Positions 12,909 through 19,156 of a stretch of 25,762 bases of DNA are shown in pieces. The stretch is from a virus, in the IMG/VR virus record IMGVR_UViG_3300024180_000503, positions 1-25,762 of that record, one strand, 5' to 3'. How positions within the stretch are numbered: the first letter of the stretch is position 1; the number at the start of each line of letters is the position of its first letter. The position numbers were made by a program, and so were the translations under genes. Below the pieces are notes generated by a model. It did not search any database and was not told the origin of the DNA. It was given only the letters and a program-made list of their open reading frames with translations.

Positions 12909-13869
12909 TTTGATTTGGATCTTTTCCGTGTACCCACGTACTATCTAATGCTTTAATAACACACTTTGACTTATATTTTTCAACTGTTAATGCTAGTTGT
13001 TCATCACTTCCAACTAAATCTGATTTTATAATATCATAACAAGGCGTTTTATTTTTATCTATAGCAAGTATAATCATATGCTCTAATCCATTGTTACGCC
13101 AATTGTATCCAATACGTGTATCTTCACCTTTTATAAACCCATCATAACGTATTACATCCCAAAAATTAAATCTGATGTTTTCCGGATCTGCTTCTAATAC
13201 TTTTTGATTATCAGTCTCGACAATAGTTGTACCATTAACCACAACTGCGTGACCATCAAATACTGTACTATTGTTTTGTGCTAAATTTACAAACTGTTCG
13301 TCGTGTATATTCCAACCCTCGATATTATTACCTTCTTTATCCTTGTAACTTATTATACCTTTATGTACGATTACATTAACACGTAAGCCTCTGCTAATAG
13401 GTTGTACTGCGGCTGGATATTGTTTAAATGTTTTATAGTCTGCTACAGTGGGCGAACTTATTGGATAAATCATTATTAACCCAGGCCATACTGCATTTAT
13501 TGTTTCTAGCTCAAGTCCCAAATCCAAGTCTTGTCTTAGCAAACTAACAAATAGATCTGCTTCTCGATCATCAATATGTTGCATTGCCATTTGACAAGAG
13601 AAGTTTTTTTCTCTTTCATCATATTTTTCGTCTATAATGTCTGTTAGAATATGTAGGAATCTTGTTAATCCCATACCAAACTTTTTACCATTTCGTCTTG
13701 GAACAAAATCTTGCATTCCAAAGTCTACCCAAGGATTATATGCAATAGTAAGTATGCGTTTAAATATAGGTTCTTTTTGATAAGTTGTAAGAAGCTCTAG
13801 TTTCTCCTCCTGAGTACTAAAGGTCTGTAACTTTGTTATTAATTCTGATAATAGATGTACTTTGCTCAT
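12892..13869 (-). CDS. degenerate T4-type DNA ligase homologue (pseudoenzyme)
   Basis: The protein is 325 residues, against 487 for T4 gp30 DNA ligase. Residues 1-140 follow the ligase N-terminal region, notably DLDLGLELETINAVWPGLI against gp30 DLECGASVSIANKVWPGLI. The adenylation motif KxDG is replaced: gp30 QLKADGAR aligns with QPISRGLR at residues 156-163, so the nucleophilic Lys is Ile158 and the Asp is Arg160. Motif III DGE becomes DGH. The C-terminal OB-fold part is missing. It cannot work as an ordinary ATP ligase and may have become a DNA-binding or structural factor. The ATG at 13869 is chosen because late box GATAAATA ends 5 nt before it. Confidence 0.7.
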   Translation of the reverse strand: MSKVHLLSELITKLQTFSTQEEKLELLTTYQKEPIFKRILTIAYNPWVDFGMQDFVPRRNGKKFGMGLTRFLHILTDIIDEKYDEREKNFSCQMAMQHIDDREADLFVSLLRQDLDLGLELETINAVWPGLIMIYPISSPTVADYKTFKQYPAAVQPISRGLRVNVIVHKGIISYKDKEGNNIEGWNIHDEQFVNLAQNNSTVFDGHAVVVNGTTIVETDNQKVLEADPENIRFNFWDVIRYDGFIKGEDTRIGYNWRNNGLEHMIILAIDKNKTPCYDIIKSDLVGSDEQLALTVEKYKSKCVIKALDSTWVHGKDPNQIIYES

Positions 13870-13874
13870 ACAAC

Positions 13875-13882
13875 TATTTATC
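13875..13882 (-). promoter_or_regulatory. T4-type late promoter box (leaderless)
   Basis: GATAAATA on the minus strand, then GTTGT (5 nt), then the ATG at 13869. This is the same geometry as at 3431 and 23397. Confidence 0.6.
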
Positions 13883-13902
13883 AAATTAAAACTAACGTAA
13901 AT

Positions 13903-13925
13903 AAGGGCGCCTATTTGCCGCCCTT
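13903..13925. terminator. bidirectional intrinsic terminator
   Basis: Stem AAGGGCG/CGCCCTT (7 bp) with a 9-nt loop and T-runs on both sides (TTTTTC on plus, TTATTT on minus). It closes the small-gene operon 14680-13911, and its stem includes the stop codon of the last 20-residue frame. Confidence 0.75.
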
Positions 13926-13973
13926 TTTCTTTTCTATTGGTTTTTTAAAGTAAGTGTGATTTGGATCTAACAT
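13911..13973 (-). CDS. micropeptide, 20 aa (possible)
   Basis: The ATG at 13973 overlaps the stop of the 44-residue gene (TAATG), exactly like the other genes in this operon, and the frame ends in the terminator stem. The product begins MLDPNHTYF and ends in a basic EKKKGGK tail. The coupling is the only support; no family can be assigned. Confidence 0.4.
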   Translation of the reverse strand: MLDPNHTYFKKPIEKKKGGK

Positions 13974-14107
13974 TAGTTAGTCTTGTACATATTATGTTTG
14001 AACTCAGAGATCTCATTGGCTTTGTCGTGCATGCCCATTTCTCTAAGTTGTTTAATACTCATACAGTAACTTCTGTATTCCATTAGTTTCATAAATCGTT
14101 TAAACAT
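13973..14107 (-). CDS. small basic protein, 44 aa
   Basis: A helical, methionine-rich and basic product (FKRFMKLMEYRSYCMSIKQLREMGMHDKANEISEFK...). Its ATG overlaps the stop of the DUF1127 gene as TAATG. The spacing of aromatic/basic residues and 'LREMG' is reminiscent of DUF1127-like small proteins, but the match is too weak to assign. Confidence 0.6.
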   Translation of the reverse strand: MFKRFMKLMEYRSYCMSIKQLREMGMHDKANEISEFKHNMYKTN

Positions 14108-14292
14108 TAATAAGTCTTTCTATAAATTTTGTCGCCACGTGCAACTGATTTAATGTCGCCTCTGCATAATCCAATATCATTTAACTCAAAGTCGTTTAAT
14201 TCTGACAAAGCCTTTTCTGTTGCTCTGCGGCTTTGCTTGTTTGCATAAGCACGTTTTACCCAACTTAGTTTATTTGTTATAGTATTAATCAT
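14107..14292 (-). CDS. DUF1127-family small protein
   Basis: The protein is 61 residues. The C-terminal half reads ALSELNDFELNDIGLCRGDIKSVARG, matching the DUF1127/YjiS-type motif (LS.L.D..L.DIGL.RGDI) that is abundant in alphaproteobacteria. Host DUF1127 proteins are small, basic and RNA- or metabolism-linked regulators; the exact role is debated. The start overlaps the stop of the upstream gene (TAATG) and GGAG lies 8 nt upstream. Such genes are rare in phages as far as I know, and its presence supports an alphaproteobacterial host. Confidence 0.8.
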   Translation of the reverse strand: MINTITNKLSWVKRAYANKQSRRATEKALSELNDFELNDIGLCRGDIKSVARGDKIYRKTY

Positions 14293-14477
14293 TATCTACT
14301 CTCCAGCATTAGTTTTTTTGCTTCTTCTGTGTAGCCTTGTCTATGTAATTCAGCGGCTGCTCTTGCACGACCTGCCGATTCACCAAATGACCAAATAGCC
14401 ATCATTACTTTTAATGATGCTTGTTTAATTTTTTCACAAACACTACATGTTTGTTTGTATATTAATGTTGTTGTCAT
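14292..14477 (-). CDS. small protein with CxxC motif, 61 aa
   Basis: CSVCEKIKQ near the N-terminus gives a CxxC that could bind metal or be redox active. The C-terminal half is helical (SAGRARAAAELHRQGYTEEAKKLMLE), a pattern also seen in small alphaproteobacterial proteins. The ATG at 14477 overlaps the upstream stop as ATGA and has AAGG upstream. The longer frame to 14567 lies inside the upstream gene. Function unknown. Confidence 0.65.
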   Translation of the reverse strand: MTTTLIYKQTCSVCEKIKQASLKVMMAIWSFGESAGRARAAAELHRQGYTEEAKKLMLESR

Positions 14478-14680
14478 TTTACTGCTACCTTGATATTGAT
14501 ATCTGCAAGACCCATCTTTGGTGCAGATCCTTTGTGTTCTAGCATATAGTTGTAGGCATATTGCCAATCAGAACCATATTCTGTTTTTGCATAAGTCATT
14601 AGGGTGTTATTGTAAGCCACACGACTTCTACGTGAGCCATTGAATAATCCCGACCATGCACTAAAAAAAGTGTTAGCCAT
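14474..14680 (-). CDS. small protein, 68 aa, first gene of the small-protein operon
   Basis: The ATG at 14680 has CGGAG 8 nt upstream. The in-frame extension to 14788 runs through the structured leader RNA and is rejected. The product has a basic, aromatic N-terminal half (WSGLFNGSRRSRVAYNNTLMTYAKTEYGSDWQYAY) and no recognisable domain. It heads five genes joined by ATGA or TAATG overlaps and follows the hairpin-rich leader at 14704-14895. Confidence 0.65.
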   Translation of the reverse strand: MANTFFSAWSGLFNGSRRSRVAYNNTLMTYAKTEYGSDWQYAYNYMLEHKGSAPKMGLADINIKVAVK

Positions 14681-14703
14681 TTTATATTCTCCGTTATATG
14701 TGT

Positions 14704-14895
14704 GGATGTTTTTGGGAAAGCATCCGTTATTTGCCAGTCTCTCCTGGCCGCTACCACGATACCTCATAATGTATCGCTTGTAAGGCATGGGTTATGCCCT
14801 GGTCTTTCCCAGAGTCAGTTAGCGTGGCACTAACTGCCGCTCTTTTTTTCTGAGCCGAGGTCGCTCTATACTACGTTGTATATGTAAATAACAAC
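14704..14895 (-). ncRNA. hairpin-rich structured leader RNA
   Basis: About 190 nt of non-coding minus-strand sequence folds into a row of hairpins. 14895-14871: GTTGT/ACAAC. 14836-14816: CAGTTAG/CTAACTG, perfect 7 bp. 14812-14799: CTGG/CCAG with loop GAAAGA. 14798-14784: GGCAT/ATGCC. 14776-14757: CGATAC/GTATCG. 14748-14733: GCCAG/CTGGC. 14725-14704: GGATG/CATCC. GGGAAAG in the third (14810-14804) is perfectly complementary to CTTTCCC in the last loop (14720-14714), suggesting a long-range loop contact. The RNA ends 14 nt before the CGGAG ribosome site of the 68-residue gene. I recognise no known riboswitch or ncRNA class. It could be a leader, a processed stable RNA or both. Confidence 0.65.
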
Positions 14896-14924
14896 ACGAC
14901 ATTGTATTGCTCTTATTACACTTT

Positions 14925-14932
14925 TATTTATC
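14925..14932 (-). promoter_or_regulatory. T4-type late promoter box for the structured leader
   Basis: GATAAATA on the minus strand; predicted start near 14919, upstream of the first hairpin. A second box lies 33 bp upstream. Confidence 0.5.
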
Positions 14933-14957
14933 ACGCATTCACGCAATAAACCGTACT

Positions 14958-14965
14958 TATTTATG
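14958..14965 (-). promoter_or_regulatory. second T4-type late promoter box
   Basis: CATAAATA on the minus strand, 33 bp (about three helical turns) upstream of the box at 14925. Together they form a tandem late promoter region between the guaC end and the structured RNA. Confidence 0.45.
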
Positions 14966-14967
14966 CA

Positions 14968-14998
14968 AAGACGCTATGCACTATACACATACCGTCTT
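14968..14998 (-). terminator. hairpin after guaC
   Basis: Minus-strand stem AAGACG/CGTCTT plus TATG/CATA across a G-G mismatch, 5 nt after the guaC stop and followed by only a short T-run. It probably closes the long clp-infC-guaC run. Confidence 0.5.
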
Positions 14999-15003
14999 AA
15001 AAG

Positions 15004-16113
15004 TTATATTTTGGTTGTTGAGCTTTCGTATGTTTTGTTAAACTGATTATTAACACGAACGAATGTTGTACACTTGCTCAATTGTTTTAATTTCATTGCA
15101 CCTGCGTATGTACAAGTACTACGCAACCCGCCTAGGATTGCTTGTATGGTGTGCTGTACTGCACCTCTGTATGGAACTAGTACTTCTCGTCCTTCGCTTG
15201 CACGATAGTCTTTTAGTCCTCCAAAGTGTTTTGTATTTGCTGCATCACTACTCATTCCGTAAAAAGCCACAAACTGTTTTTGTTCAAGTAAAGGTTTTTC
15301 TGCTGTGAGCCATTCATTGGTTGCATACATCTTACTAATAACTTCGCCGCCGCCTTGATCATGTCCTGCAAGCATACCGCCTAGCATTACATAATCGGCA
15401 CCACCAGCAAATGCTTTAGCCACATCACCACTAGAGTTACAGCCCCCATCAGCAATAATATGTCCACCAAGTCCATGTGCCGCATCTGCACATTCAATGA
15501 CTGCACTAAGTTGCGGATACCCGACTCCTGTTTGGATTCGTGTTGTACACACGCTTCCTGGTCCAATTCCGACTTTAACGATGTCTGCTCCATTTAAAAT
15601 TAACTCCTCTGTCATCTCTCCGGTTACTACATTACCTGCTATAATTACTAAATTAGGAAATGCATTACGAACTTTTTTAACATGTTGTGCAAAGTGATCA
15701 CTGTAACCATTTGCAATATCCATACATACATATTTTAGTTTATTGCTTACTTTATTATACACGGCTTCTAACTTATCAAAGTCTATTGTTCCTGTACCAA
15801 TGCTCATAGCAATGTTTTGTGTTCTTCTATTATCTGGATAATCATTGTTAAAAAAATCTACAAGTTCTTCCACTGAATATGTTTTTACTAAACATGTAAA
15901 TATATTTTGTTGTGCAAGTTCATCTGCCATTTCAAATGTTCCAACACCATCCATGTTAGCAGCCATAATAGGAATACCTTCGTACTCATGTCTGCTGTTT
16001 CTAAATTTAAACTTGCGTTCAAGTCTTACTTGTTTGCGTGAACTTAATGTACTACGCTTTGGACGAATTAAAACGTCACTGTAGTCTAATTTTATGTCTT
16101 GATCAATTCTCAT
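15004..16113 (-). CDS. guaC: GMP reductase
   Basis: The protein is 369 residues (E. coli GuaC 347). It is an IMPDH/GMPR TIM barrel without CBS domains. [36 protein letters not shown] carries the catalytic Cys189 loop and reads as GMP reductase rather than IMPDH. The dinucleotide/phosphate region DGGC...[16 protein letters not shown] is intact. It converts GMP to IMP with NADPH, feeding purine interconversion and adenine nucleotide supply, which would suit an AT-rich phage. The ATG overlaps the end of the cytidylyltransferase gene by 11 nt. It is the last gene of the long run. Confidence 0.9.
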   Translation of the reverse strand: MRIDQDIKLDYSDVLIRPKRSTLSSRKQVRLERKFKFRNSRHEYEGIPIMAANMDGVGTFEMADELAQQNIFTCLVKTYSVEELVDFFNNDYPDNRRTQNIAMSIGTGTIDFDKLEAVYNKVSNKLKYVCMDIANGYSDHFAQHVKKVRNAFPNLVIIAGNVVTGEMTEELILNGADIVKVGIGPGSVCTTRIQTGVGYPQLSAVIECADAAHGLGGHIIADGGCNSSGDVAKAFAGGADYVMLGGMLAGHDQGGGEVISKMYATNEWLTAEKPLLEQKQFVAFYGMSSDAANTKHFGGLKDYRASEGREVLVPYRGAVQHTIQAILGGLRSTCTYAGAMKLKQLSKCTTFVRVNNQFNKTYESSTTKI

Positions 16114-16516
16114 TTTTACATACCCTATGTCTTAAATCTGTTGTACTGAATCTGTGATCTCTTTTATTAAAGTGTAGATCTATGTCTCGTCTTTTACAAA
16201 TGTCTTTTCCTGTAAAATCTTTTTCTCTGTATTCTTCACCTAGTATACGTACATCAATATGATACATTTCTAGTATATCTTCTAAATCTTTTTCTAATGC
16301 ATATGGAATAATTTCATCAACATACTGTACTGCATTAAGTTGTGTGTAACGCTCTACAATTGATTGTATTGGCGGATTCTTAGAATCCCTATCAACACTT
16401 GGATCCATTTGTAATCCACAAATCAAATAATCGCATTGTTCTTTTGCTTCTCTTAACATTTGTACATGTCCTGCATGTAATAAATCAAATGTACTGCAAG
16501 TAAATCCTATTTTCAT
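16103..16516 (-). CDS. TagD-type cytidylyltransferase
   Basis: The protein is 137 residues, the size of glycerol-3-phosphate cytidylyltransferase. The nucleotide-binding HxGH motif is HAGH (residues 14-17) in [23 protein letters not shown] segment follows, and the C-terminal [11 protein letters not shown] matches the family STTxxxRR signature. It transfers CMP from CTP to a phosphorylated small molecule (glycerol-P, choline-P or a similar acceptor). The ATG at 16516 overlaps the upstream stop (ATGA). Neighbouring the C26 hydrolase, it suggests synthesis of a CDP-activated compound. Confidence 0.85.
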   Translation of the reverse strand: MKIGFTCSTFDLLHAGHVQMLREAKEQCDYLICGLQMDPSVDRDSKNPPIQSIVERYTQLNAVQYVDEIIPYALEKDLEDILEMYHIDVRILGEEYREKDFTGKDICKRRDIDLHFNKRDHRFSTTDLRHRVCKNEN

Positions 16517-16908
16517 ATTAATAATCCTTGTACAAAGTTCATAGCTACTGCTGTTCCAGTTATAGCACTTCCTATCATAATAGCTCTGTCGCCCCAAGCC
16601 ATTCCAACAAATATCCAACCAATACTACTAACCATATATGCTACTTGGCCCCAAAATACTAATCCAGCACTAATTAAAAAGACTCCACAAACTGCAAAGC
16701 CCATTGCTGCCCACTTAATATACCAGTCTGTTGTACCAACTGGTGTTGTTGGTGTTAAGTCTTCTACTTCAGATTGTAGTTCTGACAATTCTTTCTTTAA
16801 ACGCTTACGTTCAGCACCTAATTCCATAGCCAGTTTTCCAGCTTTGGTCATTTGACTATCTTTGTATTCGGCTTTAACTTCTTGGCGTATTTCTTCTTCT
16901 TTTGTCAT
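16513..16908 (-). CDS. coiled-coil membrane protein, 131 aa
   Basis: The N-terminal half is highly charged and coiled-coil-like (TKEEEIRQEVKAEYKDSQ..., ERKRLKKELSELQSEVEDL, about residues 1-52). Three hydrophobic segments follow (about 60-80, 84-101, 106-128), ending in MNFVQGLLI. The ATG at 16908 overlaps the stop of the amidohydrolase gene as ATGA, and its own stop overlaps the cytidylyltransferase start in the same way. Such coupling suggests the three products work together, perhaps at the membrane. No family is recognised. Confidence 0.7.
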   Translation of the reverse strand: MTKEEEIRQEVKAEYKDSQMTKAGKLAMELGAERKRLKKELSELQSEVEDLTPTTPVGTTDWYIKWAAMGFAVCGVFLISAGLVFWGQVAYMVSSIGWIFVGMAWGDRAIMIGSAITGTAVAMNFVQGLLI

Positions 16909-17474
16909 AATCCTAAAATTCCGTATGCTTCGTATGGAAGCCAATGTGTTTTCATTTGTTCTGGATGCCATAACACTGCTATTATATTGTCTAATTTCCA
17001 ACTTTCACAAAATCCATACTCATCTGTAGCCAAACATGTTGCACCCGTAGGTATAGTTTTTAGTACTTGTTCATGTCTACTATAAACTTCAACATCACTA
17101 CCCTTATAGTTTACACTATGATTGATGTGATGTCTACCGTTTTCTTGTAAAGATCCACCATGAGCAACTGTCAAGAATTGACAGCCTCTGCTGATTCCTA
17201 ATATTGGTTTGTTGTATAGTTTTGCTAAATCTAACGTGTGTTTTTCAACTCGTAACCGATTTTCATTGTATTGCCAGTTTCCTGGTATCATACTGTTGCC
17301 GCCTGTAAACACTACTAAGTCACTATTAACTATTGTATCTGTTTTATAATGTTCTAAGTGGTTTGGTATTGGCAACAATGTATGACCAGAGAACATTTCA
17401 TAAAATCCATGATCAATGCTATCGTATGGTCCGTTTCGAAATTCAATCACACGTTGCGTGATTGCTATTTTCAT
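16905..17474 (-). CDS. class I glutamine amidotransferase-like hydrolase (peptidase C26)
   Basis: The protein is 189 residues. The nucleophile elbow GISRGCQFL contains Cys98, and the His/Glu pair is in LWHPEQ, giving a full Cys-His-Glu triad. The start KIAITQR and DEYGFCESWK resemble C26 gamma-glutamyl hydrolases, including the Campylobacter enzyme that cleaves gamma-glutamyl-CDP-amidate in phosphoramidate synthesis. Acting next to a cytidylyltransferase, it could belong to a similar pathway; that is inference. There is no synthase domain, so it is not a biosynthetic GATase fusion. It begins 8 nt after the clpS stop. Confidence 0.8.
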   Translation of the reverse strand: MKIAITQRVIEFRNGPYDSIDHGFYEMFSGHTLLPIPNHLEHYKTDTIVNSDLVVFTGGNSMIPGNWQYNENRLRVEKHTLDLAKLYNKPILGISRGCQFLTVAHGGSLQENGRHHINHSVNYKGSDVEVYSRHEQVLKTIPTGATCLATDEYGFCESWKLDNIIAVLWHPEQMKTHWLPYEAYGILGL

Positions 17475-17482
17475 TTAATTGT

Positions 17483-17785
17483 TTATTCTGCTTTTTCTAT
17501 TGTAACGTCTAATGGAAATTGGTTTCTTCGTGCGTCAGTAATAGTTTCCACACATTTTTGCTCAGCTACTTCGTAACTGTATGTGCCTGCAATGCCTCGG
17601 CCCTTTTCGTGGACTTCAAGCATCACCACGTTTGCTTGTTCTGTCGATCTATTAAAAATTGTCTGTAAAACATTTACAACAAACTCCTGTGGCGTAGAGT
17701 CATCGTTTAACAATACAACATTGTATCTTGATGGTGTTTTTAATTTAGTTATTTCTGCTACGCTACTTGATGATGCTTGAGTCAT
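17483..17785 (-). CDS. clpS: ClpS adaptor of Clp proteases
   Basis: The protein is 100 residues. A flexible Ser-rich N-terminus is followed by the ClpS core: PSRYNVVLLNDDSTPQEFVVNVLQTIF, VMLEVHEKGRGIAGTYSYEVAEQK. The N-degron pocket residues NDD (27-29 region) and the conserved His of VHEKG are present. In bacteria ClpS delivers N-degron substrates to ClpA-ClpP. No clpA is visible here; the phage encodes ClpX and ClpP. It may therefore recruit host ClpA or inhibit or redirect host Clp machines. AAGG lies before the ATG, and it sits 14 nt downstream of hsp20. Confidence 0.93.
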   Translation of the reverse strand: MTQASSSSVAEITKLKTPSRYNVVLLNDDSTPQEFVVNVLQTIFNRSTEQANVVMLEVHEKGRGIAGTYSYEVAEQKCVETITDARRNQFPLDVTIEKAE

Positions 17786-17799
17786 TTTTTTACCTTATA

Positions 17800-18222
17800 T
17801 TAGTCAATGTTAATAGTTCGTGGTTTCTTTTCGTCTGGAATATTTTGTTCCAATGTAACTACTAAGATACCGTTATCTAGCTTCGACGATGTTACTTCTA
17901 CATAATCAGCTAAACTAAATTCTCTTGTGAAGTTTCTAGTTCCGATGCCTTTGTGTAAATATTCAATCTCTTCCTCGATTGGTTTCTTTTCAGCGTTAAT
18001 TGAAAGTGTATTACCGTCTTGTTGGATTTTTATTTCGTCTTTATCAAAACCTGCTACTGCTAGGCTAATAGAATAGCTACTGTCACTTTCCTTTACAATA
18101 TTGTAAGGTGGGTAACCGCCTGTGTTTGTTGTGAAAGCATTTGCCATCTCATCAAACATACTATCAAATCCTATTGTAGTTTTATAAAAATCTGGAAGAT
18201 TTAGTGTTGTTAATCTAGTCAT
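17800..18222 (-). CDS. hsp20: Hsp20/IbpA small heat-shock protein
   Basis: The protein is 140 residues. The N-terminal part TLNLPDFYKTTIGFDSMFDEM and the alpha-crystallin domain (YSISLAVAGFDKDEIKIQQDGNTLSINAEK, FTREFSLADYVEVTSSKLDNGILVVTLE) match bacterial IbpA-type holdases; a C-terminal EKKPRTINID follows. Hsp20 genes are common in T4-like marine phages, possibly aiding capsid assembly or proteostasis. The ATG at 18222 has AAGGAG 7 nt upstream. The frame can be extended to a TTG at 18246, but that lies inside the candidate thermometer stem. The leader carries three hairpins, the last one masking the ribosome site. Confidence 0.92.
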   Translation of the reverse strand: MTRLTTLNLPDFYKTTIGFDSMFDEMANAFTTNTGGYPPYNIVKESDSSYSISLAVAGFDKDEIKIQQDGNTLSINAEKKPIEEEIEYLHKGIGTRNFTREFSLADYVEVTSSKLDNGILVVTLEQNIPDEKKPRTINID

Positions 18223-18228
18223 ATCTTT

Positions 18229-18308
18229 TCTCCTTATATTAAGCAAGATTATTTAGAACCCTTTCGGCGTTCTATGTATACGGTAGGAATCAGTCCTGTT
18301 GTATACAT
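18229..18308 (-). promoter_or_regulatory. ROSE-like RNA thermometer in the hsp20 leader
   Basis: Three consecutive minus-strand hairpins. H1, 18308-18274: ATGTATAC/GTATACAT, a 3x3 internal loop, then AGGA/TCCT. H2, 18273-18255: AGAAC-CC with a GAAA tetraloop, then GG-GTTCT, one bulged G. H3, 18248-18229: TCTTGCTT/AAGGAGA with a 5-nt loop. In H3 the Shine-Dalgarno AAGGAG pairs with UUGCU, leaving a bulged G and one U-G pair. This is the defining arrangement of alphaproteobacterial ROSE thermometers, which also control hsp20-family genes. A 19-codon ATG frame (18308-18249) also spans H1 and H2. Confidence 0.7.
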
Positions 18309-18311
18309 TGT

Positions 18312-18319
18312 TATTTATC
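18312..18319 (-). promoter_or_regulatory. T4-type late promoter box for hsp20
   Basis: GATAAATA on the minus strand; predicted start about 18306, at the base of the first leader hairpin, giving an 84-nt leader for hsp20. Confidence 0.55.
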
Positions 18320-18350
18320 TACATTTATAGACAAATTCAGTTATAACGTA

Positions 18351-18617
18351 TTAGTATAGTCTTTTCTTTACGATTGAATCTTTAGCTATTTCTCTACGTC
18401 TTCTAGCTCGGCCTGCCGCCTCTGCTTTAAGTCTTTTTTCAGTATTACTAACAAAGTATCTGCGTTCGCGTACTTCGTTCATAAGTCCAGTTTTCATAAC
18501 TAACTTCTTAAGTTTTCTCATAGCTTGTTCTACATTGCCATTTCTAACTTCTACAGATAGTCCAGGACCAAACTGAGGTTTTTCATTACGTTTATTATTT
18601 TTGTTATAGTTTCCCAT
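18351..18617 (-). CDS. rpsU: ribosomal protein bS21
   Basis: The protein is 88 residues. After a basic N-terminal extension (about 20 residues), VEVRNGNVEQAMRKLKKLVMKTGLMNEVRERRYF is the bS21 core, followed by the basic helix KRLKAEAAGRARRRREIAK. bS21 lies near the anti-Shine-Dalgarno region of the 30S subunit and influences initiation. It is one of the few ribosomal proteins known in phages. A phage copy could replace the host protein and bias initiation to viral mRNAs. AAAGG lies before the ATG; infC ends 8 nt upstream. Confidence 0.93.
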   Translation of the reverse strand: MGNYNKNNKRNEKPQFGPGLSVEVRNGNVEQAMRKLKKLVMKTGLMNEVRERRYFVSNTEKRLKAEAAGRARRRREIAKDSIVKKRLY

Positions 18618-18625
18618 GTTTACCT

Positions 18626-19156
18626 TTATTGTATTTTACCAGATACACGATTGTTCTGTGATGATATTTGCTCGTATTCTACTTCTAATAGATAAGCAAA
18701 TGTATTTAGCAATTCCCTTGCAAGGTCTTGCCTCCCACGTTCTCTACCACGCAAAACAACTGTAACTGTTACTTTGTTATTTTTATCCAAAAATTTACGA
18801 GCTGCTTTAGCTTTGGTCTCTAAATCATGTGTATCTATGTTTAGTCCCATACGCACTTCTTTGGTCTCTACAACGCTTTCTCGTTGCTTCTTCTTTGCCA
18901 GTTTTTCTTTTTGCTTTAATGAATACAAATGCTTGTTTAGATCAATTATTTTACAAACTGGTGGATCTGCCTTTTCGGCTATCAACACTAAATCTAAATA
19001 CAGTGACTTTGCTTCATCTAAAGCATCTTTCAAAGACAGCACCTGGCTTTCACCGTCTGGAAAGTTTACTCTAACTTCTTTTGCTCTTATTCGATCATTT
19101 GCGATTACAAATGGGCCTTTTGTACGTTGTTTATATCCTTTGTTTCTATTCTGCAT
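18626..19156 (-). CDS. infC: translation initiation factor IF-3
   Basis: The protein is 176 residues (E. coli 180), with both domains. The N-domain is IANDRIRAKEVRV...DALDEAKSLYLDLVLIAEKADPPVCKIIDLNKHLYSLKQKEK. The linker KLAKKKQRESVVETKEVRM is Lys-rich. The C-domain is NIDTHDLETKAKAARKFLDKNNKVTVTVVLRGRER. IF-3 binds the 30S subunit and proofreads start codons. The start is ATG 19156 with AAAGGTG upstream; the longer frame to 19207 is internal to clpX. The start overlaps the clpX end by 11 nt. Host infC normally starts at AUU for autoregulation; this copy has ATG, so it escapes that control. Confidence 0.93.
   Translation of the reverse strand: MQNRNKGYKQRTKGPFVIANDRIRAKEVRVNFPDGESQVLSLKDALDEAKSLYLDLVLIAEKADPPVCKIIDLNKHLYSLKQKEKLAKKKQRESVVETKEVRMGLNIDTHDLETKAKAARKFLDKNNKVTVTVVLRGRERGRQDLARELLNTFAYLLEVEYEQISSQNNRVSGKIQ

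Noticed and set aside
14474-14788. 104-codon frame extending the 68-residue gene upstream to 14788
   Set aside because: The extension runs through the row of hairpins, has no ribosome site and no domain; the ATG at 14680 has a good CGGAG.
14819-14902. 27-codon ATG frame inside the structured leader (Arg/Lys-rich)
   Set aside because: No ribosome site, and the bases are better explained by hairpin pairing; no coupling to a neighbour.
17168-17184. Perfect 7-bp inverted repeat CTGTCAA/TTGACAG within the C26 hydrolase gene
   Set aside because: Inside an intact coding region with no promoter or terminator context; probably incidental.
18223-18246. TTG start at 18246 for hsp20
   Set aside because: Lies within the hairpin that sequesters the ribosome site; the ATG at 18222 is correctly spaced from AAGGAG and begins the conserved Hsp20 sequence.
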